Source of the DNA: Rossellomorea marisflavi
Lineage (GTDB): Bacteria > Bacillota > Bacilli > Bacillales > Bacillaceae_B
Length of the DNA stretch: 64,000 nucleotides
Direction: 5' to 3'
NCBI RefSeq assembly: GCF_022170785.1
Contig: NZ_CP081870.1
Span: 2,530,001-2,594,000, forward strand
The position numbers and the translations under genes were made by a program. This document shows, in pieces, positions 1-9,580 of this stretch. Every line of letters starts with the position of its first letter. The stretch's first letter is position 1. The notes under the pieces are model-generated. The model did no database searches, had not been told where the DNA came from, and saw only the letters and a list, made by a program, of their open reading frames with translations.

Positions 1-2704
1 ACGCCTTGCCATACCTTGTCGATATGATGCGCCGATCATAGACGATGATGATCCCCCTGTCACTGCTCCTTCTGATGAGCCTTCCGATCCCTTGTTTGAA
101 ACGGATGATGGCTTCCGGAAGTGAGAGGGCCGAAAATGAATTTTTTCCAGCCGCCTTGAGGATTTCCGCCTTTGCCTGTGTGACCGGCTCATCGGGAGGG
201 GAGAATGGAAGGCGCACCATGGCCAGGCATGATAGGTCCTCACCAGGTATGTCGACCCCTTCCCAGAAGCTGCTTGTACCGAACAGGATGGCTTTATCGA
301 ATCGCTGAAAATTCTTTGTCAGTCTCGTTCGGCTTCCCGACGTGATCCCCTGGGCCATCAGTACATACTCTTCAAGGAGCCCCGAATCCTTCATGAGCTC
401 ATACGTCTTCCGGAGCATATCGTACGAGGTGAAAAGGATGAGCATCCTCCCCTTCGTCGCCTGTGCCACTCCGATCAAATGGGAGCTGATGGCCTCGATA
501 TACTCTTCATTGGTGACCTGCTGGATCTCCGGTACATCCGAAGGGATGAACAACCTCGTCGCTTCCCGGTAGTCGAATGGTGAAGGGAGTCGGAGAGTGC
601 CGGCTCCATCCAGCCCGATTTCCCGTAGGAAGAAATCGAATGAATCACTGACCGTAAGCGTCGCTGATGTAAGGATGACACTTTCTTTTTTGACAAACAC
701 TTCATCCCGGAGTTGATCAGACACCGTCACGGGCTGACCTTGGATGGTCAGGGAGTTGGGCAGTGATCTTGTATCTCCTTCAAGCCAGATGACATACTCA
801 TCCGACGCTTTGAGGAAGAGGGTGGAAAGTCCGGAATACAGTTCATTCCAATCAAGCAGGAACGAGAAGAATTCCTCGATGAAGGCTTTTTCAGGATCAG
901 TAAGCTTGATTTTCTTTTCTTTTACGGTATCAAGCACCTTCCTGAATTGTCCTTCGATCGTTTTCATATGGGAAACGACCCTTTCGATGATCATCCTGAC
1001 GGGCATCCATTGCCTGCTTTTCTTCACATCTTCCGTCAGGCGCCATTGGATCTTGTTGACGCCCGATCGCTTTTTGGACTGCTTATAAAATGTCGAAGCA
1101 AGCACCGTGAACGCTTCTTCGAGTTCTCTATAAAAGTCTGTGATGAGACGGTCCATCTCAAAGGGATGGAGTTCCATGGTGACCGAATGGTTGGCCAAAA
1201 GTTCATCAAGACGCTTATACAGCTGGTGCTGGTCCAAGGATCCGAGCTGGGAAACCGTGAATTTAATGGAAGGGTAGTCCAGCATGATCCCAAGATGCTG
1301 CCTTGCAGCCTTTTCCAGATGATGAGCCTCATCGATCACCAGATAGTTGAAGTCGGGGAGCATCTTTTTCTCCATTTTCACATCGGTCAAAAGCATGGAA
1401 TGGTTGGTGATGATGAGATCGGCCTCCAGTGCCTCCTTCCTTGCAGAAAGGTAGAAGTCCTTCGACACCCATGGATCTTTGTGATGAGGCAGATGCCATC
1501 CGTCCTGCTTCAAGCGGTTCCAGAACAATTGTCCGCCCGAGCTCAGGTTGAGTTCGCTCATATCTCCGGTTTCAGTCCTTGTGAGCCAAACAAGGATCTG
1601 CATTTTCGTCAATGCAGCATCATACTGCGCTTCGTCTTCCCTCAGGGACTGCTCGAATTTGAACAGATTGATATAATGATTTTTCCCCTTCAGAAGGACC
1701 GTTTTAAACGGGAAGGGAGCGATGGCTTCCAGGCGCTTGATTTCCTGCTGGAGAAGCTGCTCCTGGAGCTGGATCGTATATGTACTGATGACCACCCTTT
1801 CCCCCTTGCGGATTGCAAAGTCGAGGCTTGGCCATAGATAGCCGAGGGATTTCCCTACGCCCGTACCCGCTTCGATCACCATGTTTTTGGAAAGGAGAAA
1901 AGCGTCCGTGATGCTTTCCATCATATCCAGCTGTGCCCCCCTCCGTTCATAATGGGGGACGGTCCTCTTCAGGAGCTCCTCTATTCCTTCTCCTTCGTCA
2001 GCTTTCCCTGTGGAGATCTTCACACTGCCTTTTTTCCTGATGGCCAGGCCACGGTGGACCTCAAGATCTTCCGGAAGATCCTCGATCCTCTCATATTTGT
2101 CATGGAGGATCTGCTCAAAGATCAAATAGAGGTCACTCTTCAGATGATCGGAAAGCTTCCTTAGCTTTTCCAGTGTCACCAATGGCAATCCATTGAGGGT
2201 ATCGATGAAGTATAAAAGGATCTCCGCTGTGACGTAGGCATCACTGTCTGCCTGATGCGGTCTCACATGACTGACATCAAGGGTGCTTGACAGCTCGGAT
2301 AGTTTGAAGCTATCTGCCGAAGGGAATGCGACTTTTGCCAATTCCACCGTATCGACAGACGGACCGTCAAACGGCACATATCCGCTTTCTTCAAGCTCCG
2401 CCTGAAGGAAGGATAGATCGAAATTGACATTATGGGCAACGAATACCGCCCCTTCAAGGATCTTATGGACCACGGGTGCGATTTCTTCAAAGGCCGGGGC
2501 ATCCCGTACCATTTCATCATTGATGCCGGTCAACTCTTCGATGAATGCCGGAATCGGCTTGCCCGGTGAGACAAAGCTCGTATATTGGTCGGTAATCTTA
2601 CCGTTTTCGATCGTGACTGCCGATAGTTGAATGATCCGTTCCCCTCTCTTAGGGGAATTACCGGTCGTTTCAAGATCGACGACTACAAATTTCAATGGAT
2701 CCAT
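1..2704 (-). CDS. dinG: ATP-dependent helicase DinG with N-terminal 3'-5' exonuclease domain (3' end cut by window)
   Basis: The frame stays open from the start to the window edge, giving about 900 residues; Bacillus DinG is about 930, so only the last few dozen residues are missing. The N-terminus shows the DEDDh exonuclease motif DLETTGN. An XPD/DinG-type helicase follows, with Walker A EAGTGVGKS and the DEAH box DEAHHLEKAA. The last visible residues (GIIIVYDRRI) match the end of helicase motif VI. Firmicute DinG is known to be an exonuclease, and helicase activity is doubtful because the iron-sulfur cysteines are missing in this subgroup. Two in-frame ATGs exist, at 2722 and 2704. I chose 2704 because a GAAGG sits 11 nt upstream and the protein then begins MDPLKFVVVD. 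The gene lies downstream of the panD terminator. Confidence 0.93.
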   Translation of the reverse strand, partial: MDPLKFVVVDLETTGNSPKRGERIIQLSAVTIENGKITDQYTSFVSPGKPIPAFIEELTGINDEMVRDAPAFEEIAPVVHKILEGAVFVAHNVNFDLSFLQAELEESGYVPFDGPSVDTVELAKVAFPSADSFKLSELSSTLDVSHVRPHQADSDAYVTAEILLYFIDTLNGLPLVTLEKLRKLSDHLKSDLYLIFEQILHDKYERIEDLPEDLEVHRGLAIRKKGSVKISTGKADEGEGIEELLKRTVPHYERRGAQLDMMESITDAFLLSKNMVIEAGTGVGKSLGYLWPSLDFAIRKGERVVISTYTIQLQEQLLQQEIKRLEAIAPFPFKTVLLKGKNHYINLFKFEQSLREDEAQYDAALTKMQILVWLTRTETGDMSELNLSSGGQLFWNRLKQDGWHLPHHKDPWVSKDFYLSARKEALEADLIITNHSMLLTDVKMEKKMLPDFNYLVIDEAHHLEKAARQHLGIMLDYPSIKFTVSQLGSLDQHQLYKRLDELLANHSVTMELHPFEMDRLITDFYRELEEAFTVLASTFYKQSKKRSGVNKIQWRLTEDVKKSRQWMPVRMIIERVVSHMKTIEGQFRKVLDTVKEKKIKLTDPEKAFIEEFFSFLLDWNELYSGLSTLFLKASDEYVIWLEGDTRSLPNSLTIQGQPVTVSDQLRDEVFVKKESVILTSATLTVSDSFDFFLREIGLDGAGTLRLPSPFDYREATRLFIPSDVPEIQQVTNEEYIEAISSHLIGVAQATKGRMLILFTSYDMLRKTYELMKDSGLLEEYVLMAQGITSGSRTRLTKNFQRFDKAILFGTSSFWEGVDIPGEDLSCLAMVRLPFSPPDEPVTQAKAEILKAAGKNSFSALSLPEAIIRFKQGIGRLIRRSSDRGIIIVYDRRIISTRYGKA

Positions 2705-2784
2705 CTTCTTCACTGCCTTCATTTAATCGCTACACTTATCTTCAACAGTGTACCACAATCTCTTCACCGCGAGCCACCATGCGG

Positions 2785-2822
2785 GCATAAGAAAAGAGGG
2801 ATGATCCCGGGATCTCCCTCTT
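2785..2822 (-). terminator. Rho-independent terminator of the pan operon
   Basis: An AAGAGGGA/TCCCTCTT stem with a palindromic GATCCCGGGATC interior lies 12 bp past the panD stop and is followed on the minus strand by TTTTCTT. It separates panBCD from dinG. Confidence 0.85.
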
Positions 2823-2834
2823 CCGTGTTCACTA

Positions 2835-3218
2835 TCAGTAGACCGTTGCTTCCGGTTCTGTACCGAGCATTTCCACGATCGTATTATTCTCATCCATGAT
2901 CGCCACTTTCGGCACATGACGGTTGATGTGTTCTTCCCCGATGAGCTTATAGGAGACGATGATCACGATATCCCCCTCCTGAACCTTCCGAGCAGCTGCT
3001 CCATTCAGGCAGATGACACCACTCCCACGCTTACCGGGGATGATATAGGTTTCCAGGCGTTCTCCATTGTTATTATTGACCACTTGGACCTTTTCATTTG
3101 CCACCATCCCCACTGCGTCAAGGATTTCTTCATCAATCGTGATGCTGCCCACATAATTCAAATTCGCTTCCGTAACGCGGGCCCTGTGGATCTTCCCGCT
3201 CATCATTGTCCTAAACAT
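2835..3218 (-). CDS. panD: Aspartate 1-decarboxylase precursor PanD
   Basis: This pyruvoyl enzyme makes beta-alanine from L-aspartate for pantothenate synthesis in the cytoplasm. The 127-residue length is that of the family. The self-cleavage site G24-S25 is visible in YVGSITID; the serine becomes the pyruvoyl cofactor. The conserved NGAAAR segment lies near residue 75. The start has a GAGGAGG ribosome binding site. The gene overlaps the end of panC by 8 bp, so panB-panC-panD is one translationally coupled unit that ends at the terminator just downstream. Confidence 0.97.
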   Translation of the reverse strand: MFRTMMSGKIHRARVTEANLNYVGSITIDEEILDAVGMVANEKVQVVNNNNGERLETYIIPGKRGSGVICLNGAAARKVQEGDIVIIVSYKLIGEEHINRHVPKVAIMDENNTIVEMLGTEPEATVY

Positions 3219-4074
3219 GTGTATCCTCCTCTGAGACTGTGATAATCATATTATCAATCAACCTTGCCTTCTCGTATTGGACGGCGAGTGCTACGATGAT
3301 TTCCCCATCCCACTCTTCCACCGGGCACAGTCCAGGGTAAGAGAGAACTTCGATATAATCGATGACTCCTGACGTCCCTGATTCGATCGTTTCACGTACG
3401 AGTGAGATGACTTCTTCACCTGAACGGGCCCCCTGTTGTATCGCCTTCCGTGCACGCTGCAGGCTATGCTGCAAAACAGGCGCTTCCTCCCTTTCTTGGA
3501 TTGAAAGATAGACGTTCCGGGAGCTTTTGGCAAGCCCATCGCTTTCCCTCATGGTCGGTACCCTGACGATGGTAAGTGGAAAGAAGTAGTCTTTTACAAG
3601 TCTCTCCACCACGGCCACCTGCTGGGCATCCTTAAGCCCCATATACACATGGTCCGGCTGTACGATGTGAAATAGTTTTGTGAGGATGGTCACTACACCA
3701 TCAAAGTGACCCGGCCGTTTCTTGCCGCACATCACGTCCACCCCTTCTGTTACATGAAGGGTGACCGATGCTGTCCCGGTGTATATTTCTTCCGTGCGGG
3801 GAAGGAACAGGATATCGACACCCGCTTCTTCCGCCAGTGCCTTGTCTCTGTCCAGATCCCTTGGGTACCGGTCAAAGTCCTCACCCGGTCCGAATTGGGT
3901 GGGATTTACATAAATGCTCATCACCACTAGATCATTCTCTTCCCTTGCTCTCTTTACAAGGGAGAGATGCCCTTCGTGAAGATACCCCATCGTGGGAACG
4001 AAACCGATCCCTGAGCCCTGCTTTTTATGCGTCAGTACGTCTGTCAGCTCCCTGATGTTGTCTACGCATCTCAT
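3211..4074 (-). CDS. panC: Pantoate-beta-alanine ligase (pantothenate synthetase) PanC
   Basis: PanC condenses pantoate and beta-alanine with ATP to give pantothenate. The 287 residues match the family length. The HIGH-like signature is seen in [12 protein letters not shown] near residue 29 and the KMSKS-like loop in [12 protein letters not shown] near residue 183, both typical of this nucleotidyl-transfer fold. The ATG overlaps the panB stop by 4 bp (ATGA), with GGTGG upstream, and the end overlaps panD. Confidence 0.97.
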   Translation of the reverse strand: MRCVDNIRELTDVLTHKKQGSGIGFVPTMGYLHEGHLSLVKRAREENDLVVMSIYVNPTQFGPGEDFDRYPRDLDRDKALAEEAGVDILFLPRTEEIYTGTASVTLHVTEGVDVMCGKKRPGHFDGVVTILTKLFHIVQPDHVYMGLKDAQQVAVVERLVKDYFFPLTIVRVPTMRESDGLAKSSRNVYLSIQEREEAPVLQHSLQRARKAIQQGARSGEEVISLVRETIESGTSGVIDYIEVLSYPGLCPVEEWDGEIIVALAVQYEKARLIDNMIITVSEEDTHV

Positions 4075-4910
4075 TTATGTCCACCACCGTAAAGGCTATT
4101 GAGCTCTTCTTCCTTCATCGAGAAGGAGTGCTCATCGTCAGGGAACCTCTTCTCCTTGACATCTTCAATGTAGGAAGCAATTCCACCCCTGACAGCACGG
4201 GAGACGTCCGTATACGATTTGACGAACTTGGGCGTCCTGTCGACTCCGAACAGGACCATGTCATGAAAGACCAGTACTTGCCCATCGGTATCTTTTCCGG
4301 CCCCGATCCCGATGACAGGGATGGTGAGGGCTCCGGAGACTTCTTTAGCAATCTGCTTAGGCACGCATTCCAGAACGAGGGCAAAGGCTCCTGCCGCCTC
4401 GCACTCCCTGGCATCCCTGAGCAGCTTTTCCGCCTGGGAAGCTGTTTTCCCTTGGACCTTATACCCTCCGAGGACCCCGACGGATTGCGGGGTGAGGCCG
4501 AGATGGGCCATGACAGGGACCCCGGCAGCCGTAAGGGCATGGATCCGATCGACGACCGTACCCGCTCCTTCGACCTTCACGGCATGGGCTCCGCCTTCCT
4601 GCATGAGTTTTGCTGCCGTCTTCAGTGTCTCTTCTGTTGAGAGGTGATAGGTCATGAAGGGTAGATCTGTCACCGTGAACGTGTCGGGAGCACCTCTCCT
4701 GACCGCTTTCGTATGGTGGATCATATCAGCGGTGGTAACAGCTACCGTTGAATCATATCCGAGTACGACCATACCGAGGCTGTCACCTACCAGAAGCAGG
4801 TCGATCCCTGCTTCCTGAGCAAGCTTTGCCGTGGGATAATCATAGGCCGTCAGCATGGAGATCTTTTCTCCGCTCTCTTTCATCTTTAGAAATTGTGTCG
4901 TCTGTTTCAT
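4071..4910 (-). CDS. panB: 3-methyl-2-oxobutanoate hydroxymethyltransferase PanB
   Basis: PanB transfers a hydroxymethyl group from methylene-tetrahydrofolate to alpha-ketoisovalerate, giving ketopantoate, the first step to pantothenate and CoA. The 279-residue protein shows the family motifs [28 protein letters not shown] and [14 protein letters not shown]. An AAGGAGG ribosome binding site precedes the ATG. This is the first gene of panBCD and has its own promoter and a structured leader with a terminator-like hairpin, so expression may be controlled by attenuation. Confidence 0.97.
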   Translation of the reverse strand: MKQTTQFLKMKESGEKISMLTAYDYPTAKLAQEAGIDLLLVGDSLGMVVLGYDSTVAVTTADMIHHTKAVRRGAPDTFTVTDLPFMTYHLSTEETLKTAAKLMQEGGAHAVKVEGAGTVVDRIHALTAAGVPVMAHLGLTPQSVGVLGGYKVQGKTASQAEKLLRDARECEAAGAFALVLECVPKQIAKEVSGALTIPVIGIGAGKDTDGQVLVFHDMVLFGVDRTPKFVKSYTDVSRAVRGGIASYIEDVKEKRFPDDEHSFSMKEEELNSLYGGGHK

Positions 4911-4961
4911 AAGTTCCTCCTTCTTTTCAGTCAGAGGTGACGAAACAAAATGATGTAAAAA

Positions 4962-4995
4962 GGACCCTTCTGCAAAAAAATTGACAGAAGGATCC
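4962..4995 (-). promoter_or_regulatory. Terminator-like hairpin inside the panB leader
   Basis: An 11-bp imperfect stem (GGATCCTTCTG pairing with CAGAAGGGTCC, loop mostly U) is followed on the minus strand by TTTTTACATC, about 50 nt before the panB start. Upstream GATCC and CTGGG segments could pair with its 5' side, so an alternative fold is possible. Because it lies between promoter and gene it is more likely an attenuator than an ordinary terminator. Confidence 0.55.
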
Positions 4996-5117
4996 CTGGA
5001 TTATCGTAAAGTTTCGACCCTCTGTCCCAGTCCTGAACGGATCAAGGCAGATTTTAGTTTTCACGTATGGATGTAACCGCTTAAGGTGCAGTTCCTGATG
5101 GATACTGCCCAATTCCG

Positions 5118-5126
5118 ATTATAGCA
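5118..5126 (-). promoter_or_regulatory. Extended -10 promoter of panBCD
   Basis: The minus strand reads TGCTATAAT, a perfect extended -10 element. A TTGCAT lies 19 nt upstream as a poor -35. Transcription from here gives a leader of about 200 nt before panB. Confidence 0.6.
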
Positions 5127-5162
5127 TATGGCGAAGAAGAAGATGCAAGTCAGAACGTAAAA

Positions 5163-5185
5163 AAGAGGAGCTTTTTGCTCCTCTT
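5163..5185 (-). terminator. Rho-independent terminator after birA
   Basis: An AAGAGGAG/CTCCTCTT stem with an A-rich loop starts in the birA stop codon and is followed by TTTTT on the minus strand. It closes the ypjD-to-birA operon. Confidence 0.88.
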
Positions 5186-6167
5186 ACCGGGACAACTCGA
5201 TATCAGCCGAATAAATATGGTGAAGTTTGCCGGTATCATCTTCGATCTGAAGGACCCCTTCTTCTGTGATTCCCCGGGCATATCCCTCGATGGATCCGTT
5301 GATCGTTCGGGCCGTGATTCTTCTCCCGATACTGACGGCATAGCTTTCCCACATGAGTTTGATGGGAGTGAATCCCTTAGTCATATACAGCTCATAGAGT
5401 GCCTCCATCCGTTCTAACACCTTCTGGACGATGTCAGACCGTGAAAGTGAACGGCCAGCTTCCATTCCATAGGAGGTGGCAATACTTTGCAACTCATCGG
5501 GAAAATGCTCTTGGGTCTGGTTGACGTTCATGCCGATCCCGATGATGATGGAGTTGATTTTATCTGGTTCCGACTGAAGCTCCGTCAGGATTCCGGTCGC
5601 TTTCTTGCCATTGATCAGTATATCGTTCGGCCATTTGATCTGTGGCTCCAGTCCAGTTGTCTCCTGAATGGCCTGTACGACAGCCACAGCTGCGATCAAT
5701 GTGAACTGTGGCGCTTTTTGGGGTGGGAGGAGCGGCTTCAGGATCAGGCTCATCCACACACCTGTCCCTTTCGATGAATGCCACTCCCGCATCAGCCTGC
5801 CCCGTCCATCCGTCTGCTCATCGGCAATGACCAGCGTTCCCTCAGGAGCACCATTTGCAGCCAGTTCATGCGCCACTTTCTGGGTACTTCCCACCGTTTC
5901 TTCATAATGGATATTCTGGCCGAGTGTCTTCGTCTTCAGACCGATTTTCAATTTGTTTGCGGTCACACTGTCAGGCGAACCTATGATCCGGTACCCTTTC
6001 TTCCTGACAGCTTCAAGGACGAATCCTTCTTTCCTCAGCTCTTCAATATGCTTCCACACGGCAGCCCTCGAACAGCCCGCAATGTCAGCGAGCGCCTGGC
6101 CGGACAGGAAATCATCCGGTGAATCCGATAATGCCGACAAAAGCTTCTCTCTTATGACCGATTGCAT
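5184..6167 (-). CDS. birA: Bifunctional biotin-protein ligase and biotin operon repressor BirA
   Basis: BirA attaches biotin to carboxylase carrier proteins and represses biotin genes when biotin is plentiful. Residues 1-60 form a winged helix-turn-helix (GCSRAAVWKHIEELRKEGF). The catalytic ligase domain follows, with GRGRLMREWHS, the biotin-binding loop, and KWPNDILINGKK. The C-terminal SH3-like domain ends SADIELSR. The ATG at 6167 has GGGTGA just upstream and gives 327 residues; a GTG at 6179 in frame lacks a binding site. The start overlaps cca by 16 bp, so it is coupled to it. Confidence 0.96.
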   Translation of the reverse strand: MQSVIREKLLSALSDSPDDFLSGQALADIAGCSRAAVWKHIEELRKEGFVLEAVRKKGYRIIGSPDSVTANKLKIGLKTKTLGQNIHYEETVGSTQKVAHELAANGAPEGTLVIADEQTDGRGRLMREWHSSKGTGVWMSLILKPLLPPQKAPQFTLIAAVAVVQAIQETTGLEPQIKWPNDILINGKKATGILTELQSEPDKINSIIIGIGMNVNQTQEHFPDELQSIATSYGMEAGRSLSRSDIVQKVLERMEALYELYMTKGFTPIKLMWESYAVSIGRRITARTINGSIEGYARGITEEGVLQIEDDTGKLHHIYSADIELSR

Positions 6168-7330
6168 GTTTTCACCCACTTTTTGATTGACGCCTTTTCA
6201 TTCGGAAGTTCTCCGTTTAAGATGGCCGCTTCGATTTTTGCTATTTCCTCTTTCACCCATGGTCCTCCCGGCTTCCCTTTCCATTTGATCAACTCTGACC
6301 CGGTCGCCTCGATATCCTTTACTGAATGGATGGGCAGTTCGTCGTAGCGATCGAGTATTTCAGAATGGGGAGAGCTTGAGATACAGGAAGCAACGGATTC
6401 TACGTTCACTACCCCGTTCCTTCCTGTCTTATACAGTAGCAGTGGAGACCAGTCTCCTTCAAGGCGCTTCTTCAGGGATTCCCTCTCTTTTTCCCTCGCT
6501 TTGATTTCCTTTTTAGGCAGTCGCCAGGATTTCAAGAATCCGCTATCCATCACATGGAAGAGCAGGAATAGCCATGACTGGTCCTTTGAGAGTGATCTCA
6601 CTGCAGGGTTCTCCCTCATGGCTTCCATAACATTCTCATAGTTATTCAGCATCGGAAGCTCACGGTATAGTCTGGTGCGAATCAGGAGGTCAAAGGCCAA
6701 ATGCTTGTTCACTGAAGCAAGGACCTTTTCGAATTCCATCGTCTTTCTCTCGACGGCAATATGGCTCATCAAGGAGCTGTGGCGGACAATCGCCTCTCTT
6801 GTTTCATCTTCCATATGGAAACCAAGCTGGGCAACGAAGCGTATCCCCCTCATCATCCGGAGAGCATCCTCTGAAAATCGTTCATCAGGGAGACCGACCG
6901 TGCGGATCTTCTTGTCGCGAAGATCCCGCCTGCCTCCAAACGGATCTTTTATCCTGCCCCTTGCATCCATGGCCATGCTGTTGATGGTGAAGTCCCTCCT
7001 TTGAAGATCTTCCTCAAGGGACCTTACAAAATCGACAGAATCGGGTCTCCTGAAATCCTGATAGCCTGTTTCCGTCCTGAAGGTCGTCACTTCAAACCTT
7101 CCCGAGCCCGTCAATACTAAAACGGTTCCGTGGTCGATTCCGATATCCACCGTATCGCGGAAAATGCTTTTCACCTCTTCAGGAAGAGCAGAAGTGGCTA
7201 TATCGACATCATTGATGGGCCGTCCAATGAGATGGTCCCTGACTGATCCACCCACAAAATATGCCTCATATCCGTTCGCTTCCAATTCAAGGAGAACGGG
7301 CAGCGCCTGGGAAAATTCCCTCGGTAACAT
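6152..7330 (-). CDS. cca: CCA tRNA nucleotidyltransferase (Bacillus type)
   Basis: The enzyme adds or repairs the 3' CCA end of tRNAs without a template. The class II signature GGSVRDHLIGRPINDVDIATSA lies at residues 26-47, including the catalytic DxD. The RRDFTINSMA motif and the amino-acid template helix with EDALRMMRGIRF follow. The 392 residues match the family. AAGGGGGAGA precedes the ATG. It lies between bshA and birA as in B. subtilis. Confidence 0.96.
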   Translation of the reverse strand: MLPREFSQALPVLLELEANGYEAYFVGGSVRDHLIGRPINDVDIATSALPEEVKSIFRDTVDIGIDHGTVLVLTGSGRFEVTTFRTETGYQDFRRPDSVDFVRSLEEDLQRRDFTINSMAMDARGRIKDPFGGRRDLRDKKIRTVGLPDERFSEDALRMMRGIRFVAQLGFHMEDETREAIVRHSSLMSHIAVERKTMEFEKVLASVNKHLAFDLLIRTRLYRELPMLNNYENVMEAMRENPAVRSLSKDQSWLFLLFHVMDSGFLKSWRLPKKEIKAREKERESLKKRLEGDWSPLLLYKTGRNGVVNVESVASCISSSPHSEILDRYDELPIHSVKDIEATGSELIKWKGKPGGPWVKEEIAKIEAAILNGELPNEKASIKKWVKTCNRS

Positions 7331-7342
7331 CCTATCTCCCCC

Positions 7343-8464
7343 TTAGATCAATTCCTTGTAGATCGACTCATACTGGTCGACCACTCGATTCCGGTGGAAT
7401 TTTGTGCGTACGGTTTCAAGTGCATTCCTCGAAAGCTCTTCATAAAGAGCTCCGTCCTTCAATGCCTTGACGGCTTTACTTGCCACGGCTTCAAGGTCAC
7501 CGAGTGGACAGATGAAGCCATTCACCCCATCTTCGATCACTTCCGGGATCCCCCCGATATCAGTGCCGATCGCCGGTACTCCACAGGCCATGGCCTCCAG
7601 GGCCACAAGACCGAAGCTCTCTTTTTCGGACAGAAGCAGCTTGAGGTCGCTGATGGAGTAGAGTTCTTCCAAGTTGTTTTGTTTCCCCAGGAATAAGACA
7701 TATTCCTCGATCCCCAGCTCTTTTACGAGAGAAGAGATTGTCCCCATTTCCGGGCCGTCTCCTACCAATAGCAGCTTTGAGGGAACAGCTTCCCGGATTT
7801 TGGCAAATGCACCCACAACATCCTTCACCCGTTTGACCCCCCTGAAATTCGAAACGTGGATGAGCACTTTTTCATGAGGCTCTATCCCGTATTCCATCCT
7901 AAGGTGGGCTGAGTTGGTCTTCCGGTACACCCTTTCATCGATAAAATTGTATACCGTGCGTATATCTTTGTCTGGCCGGATCAAATCGTCCGTCTGCTTC
8001 ACGAGGGCTGTCGATACCGCTGTTACAACATCGGATTTTTCAATTCCGAAGCGGATCGCCCCCGTCAGTGAGGCGTCATATCCGAGCACCGTGATATCCG
8101 TACCGTGAAGAGTGGTGACGATCTTCACGTCCCTACCCGACATTTGTTTCCCAAGGATGGCACAGACGGCATGAGGGATCGCATAATGGACGTGAAGGAT
8201 ATCAAGTTCCTCCCGTTCCACGACCTCGGCCATTTTATTGGCCAGTGCGATATCATAAGGCGGATACTGGAAGACGGAGTACTGGTTCACCTCCACCTGG
8301 TGGAAGTAGATATTATGGTACATCTTGTCCAATCTGAAAGGGATGCTCGAGGTGATGAAATGGATTTCATGTCCTCTTTCTGCAAGCAGTTTTCCAAGCT
8401 CTGTTGCCACGACCCCCGAGCCCCCGACTGTCGGGTAGCATGTGATTCCGATTTTCAACTTCAT
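7343..8464 (-). CDS. bshA: N-acetyl-alpha-D-glucosaminyl L-malate synthase BshA
   Basis: BshA is a GT4 glycosyltransferase that transfers GlcNAc from UDP-GlcNAc to L-malate, the first step of bacillithiol synthesis. The N-terminal [19 protein letters not shown] loop and the C-terminal [18 protein letters not shown] motif (the EX7E nucleotide-sugar site) are clear, and the length of 373 residues is normal. AGGAGAG precedes the ATG. bshB1 ends 5 bp upstream, so the first two bacillithiol steps are encoded side by side. Confidence 0.96.
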   Translation of the reverse strand: MKLKIGITCYPTVGGSGVVATELGKLLAERGHEIHFITSSIPFRLDKMYHNIYFHQVEVNQYSVFQYPPYDIALANKMAEVVEREELDILHVHYAIPHAVCAILGKQMSGRDVKIVTTLHGTDITVLGYDASLTGAIRFGIEKSDVVTAVSTALVKQTDDLIRPDKDIRTVYNFIDERVYRKTNSAHLRMEYGIEPHEKVLIHVSNFRGVKRVKDVVGAFAKIREAVPSKLLLVGDGPEMGTISSLVKELGIEEYVLFLGKQNNLEELYSISDLKLLLSEKESFGLVALEAMACGVPAIGTDIGGIPEVIEDGVNGFICPLGDLEAVASKAVKALKDGALYEELSRNALETVRTKFHRNRVVDQYESIYKELI

Positions 8465-8469
8465 TATTG

Positions 8470-9177
8470 TTACTCTCCTAATAAATCATGATGCAATGTA
8501 ATGGGTGAATGCGTGAAGAACCCTTCAGCATGAAGGGAGCCTACTTCCTTGCCCATCATGGTTTCCCTCGCCTCCACGGACTCTATGTAGCCTTTTGTGA
8601 GCGGTGTCGCCACGCCGGATGCCTGAATGAACTGACTCGTATAGGCACGGAGGCTGTCCACCTTCTTATCCATATAGCCTTCGATATCCACCATGTAGTC
8701 CGGACGGTGGAAACCGTTGATCATGTAGTAATATAAATGCTGGGGTTTATGGGCGTCCAACTCCCCGTGGAATTTCCGGATCCCCGCCGAGAAGTACGCT
8801 TCAGTGATCAGACGGGATGCGTTACCGTGATCGGGGTGGCGGTCCTTTTCATACGGGGCAAAGATGACTTTGGGACGAAAAGTACGTATGACTTCGACGA
8901 CCTTTTTCAAATGATCCTCGTTTATGTATATGCCACGATCGGGAATATCGAGGGTGATCCGCTCTGATGCACCAAGGATCTCTGCGGCCTTCTTCGCTTC
9001 TTCCAAACGAAGATCCACCGTTCCGTTGGATGACAGTTCAGCATGGGTAAGATCGCAGATGACGATGCGTTTCCCTTTTGCCGCGTATTTGGCAATGGTC
9101 CCCCCCATACCGATTTCGACATCATCGGCATGGGCTCCAAAGGCCAGAATATCGATTTGTTGCTCACTCATTCCCAT
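8470..9177 (-). CDS. bshB1: GlcNAc-malate deacetylase BshB1
   Basis: This zinc-dependent LmbE/PIG-L family deacetylase removes the acetyl group from GlcNAc-malate in bacillithiol synthesis. The metal-binding [13 protein letters not shown] motif is near the start, and [12 protein letters not shown] supplies the third ligand. A longer reading frame extends upstream, but GGAGG lies 10 nt before the ATG at 9177 and known BshB1 proteins start at this point, giving 235 residues. It overlaps the end of mgsA by 14 bp. Confidence 0.95.
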   Translation of the reverse strand: MGMSEQQIDILAFGAHADDVEIGMGGTIAKYAAKGKRIVICDLTHAELSSNGTVDLRLEEAKKAAEILGASERITLDIPDRGIYINEDHLKKVVEVIRTFRPKVIFAPYEKDRHPDHGNASRLITEAYFSAGIRKFHGELDAHKPQHLYYYMINGFHRPDYMVDIEGYMDKKVDSLRAYTSQFIQASGVATPLTKGYIESVEARETMMGKEVGSLHAEGFFTHSPITLHHDLLGE

Positions 9178-9568
9178 TGATGATGCTCCTCCATTCGATA
9201 TCTCCTCGTTCCAGCCCCTTGACCAGGACTTCCGCACTCCCCATATTCGTTGCAAGGGGAACGCAATACACGTCACATAGGCGTATCAAGGCTGATACGT
9301 CCGGTTCGTGGGGTTGGGCAGTCAATGGGTCCCTGAAGAACAGGACAAGGTCCATCTTATCATTCGCAATATAAGCTCCGATTTCCTGATCTCCCCCAAG
9401 GGGTCCAGACCTGAAGCGATGGACCGGCAATCCGGTTTCTGTCGTGATCCTTGTACCGGTCGTCCCGGTGGCAAAAAGGGAGTGCTGCTCAAAGATGGGC
9501 TGATAAGCCAACACGAAACGAATCAGATCGTCTTTTTTCTTATCATGGGCGATTAGCGCAATATTCAT
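9164..9568 (-). CDS. mgsA: Methylglyoxal synthase MgsA
   Basis: MgsA converts dihydroxyacetone phosphate to methylglyoxal and phosphate, a bypass of lower glycolysis under phosphate limitation. The 134-residue protein carries the family sequence [14 protein letters not shown], the phosphate-binding TGTTG and SGPLGGDQ, and the catalytic region [14 protein letters not shown]. The ATG at 9568 follows AAGGTGA by 5 nt and is preferred over an in-frame GTG at 9577. It sits between dapB and bshB1; bacillithiol is a cofactor for methylglyoxal detoxification in Bacillus. Confidence 0.96.
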   Translation of the reverse strand: MNIALIAHDKKKDDLIRFVLAYQPIFEQHSLFATGTTGTRITTETGLPVHRFRSGPLGGDQEIGAYIANDKMDLVLFFRDPLTAQPHEPDVSALIRLCDVYCVPLATNMGSAEVLVKGLERGDIEWRSIINGNE

Positions 9569-9580
9569 GAGAGTCACCTT

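Noticed and set aside
947..1837. Plus-strand frame of 296 codons
   Set aside because: It is antisense to dinG, whose motifs are certain, and has no binding site or recognisable domain.
4927..5112. 61-codon frame in the panB leader
   Set aside because: It spans the leader hairpin, is Cys/Phe-rich and has no plausible start signal.
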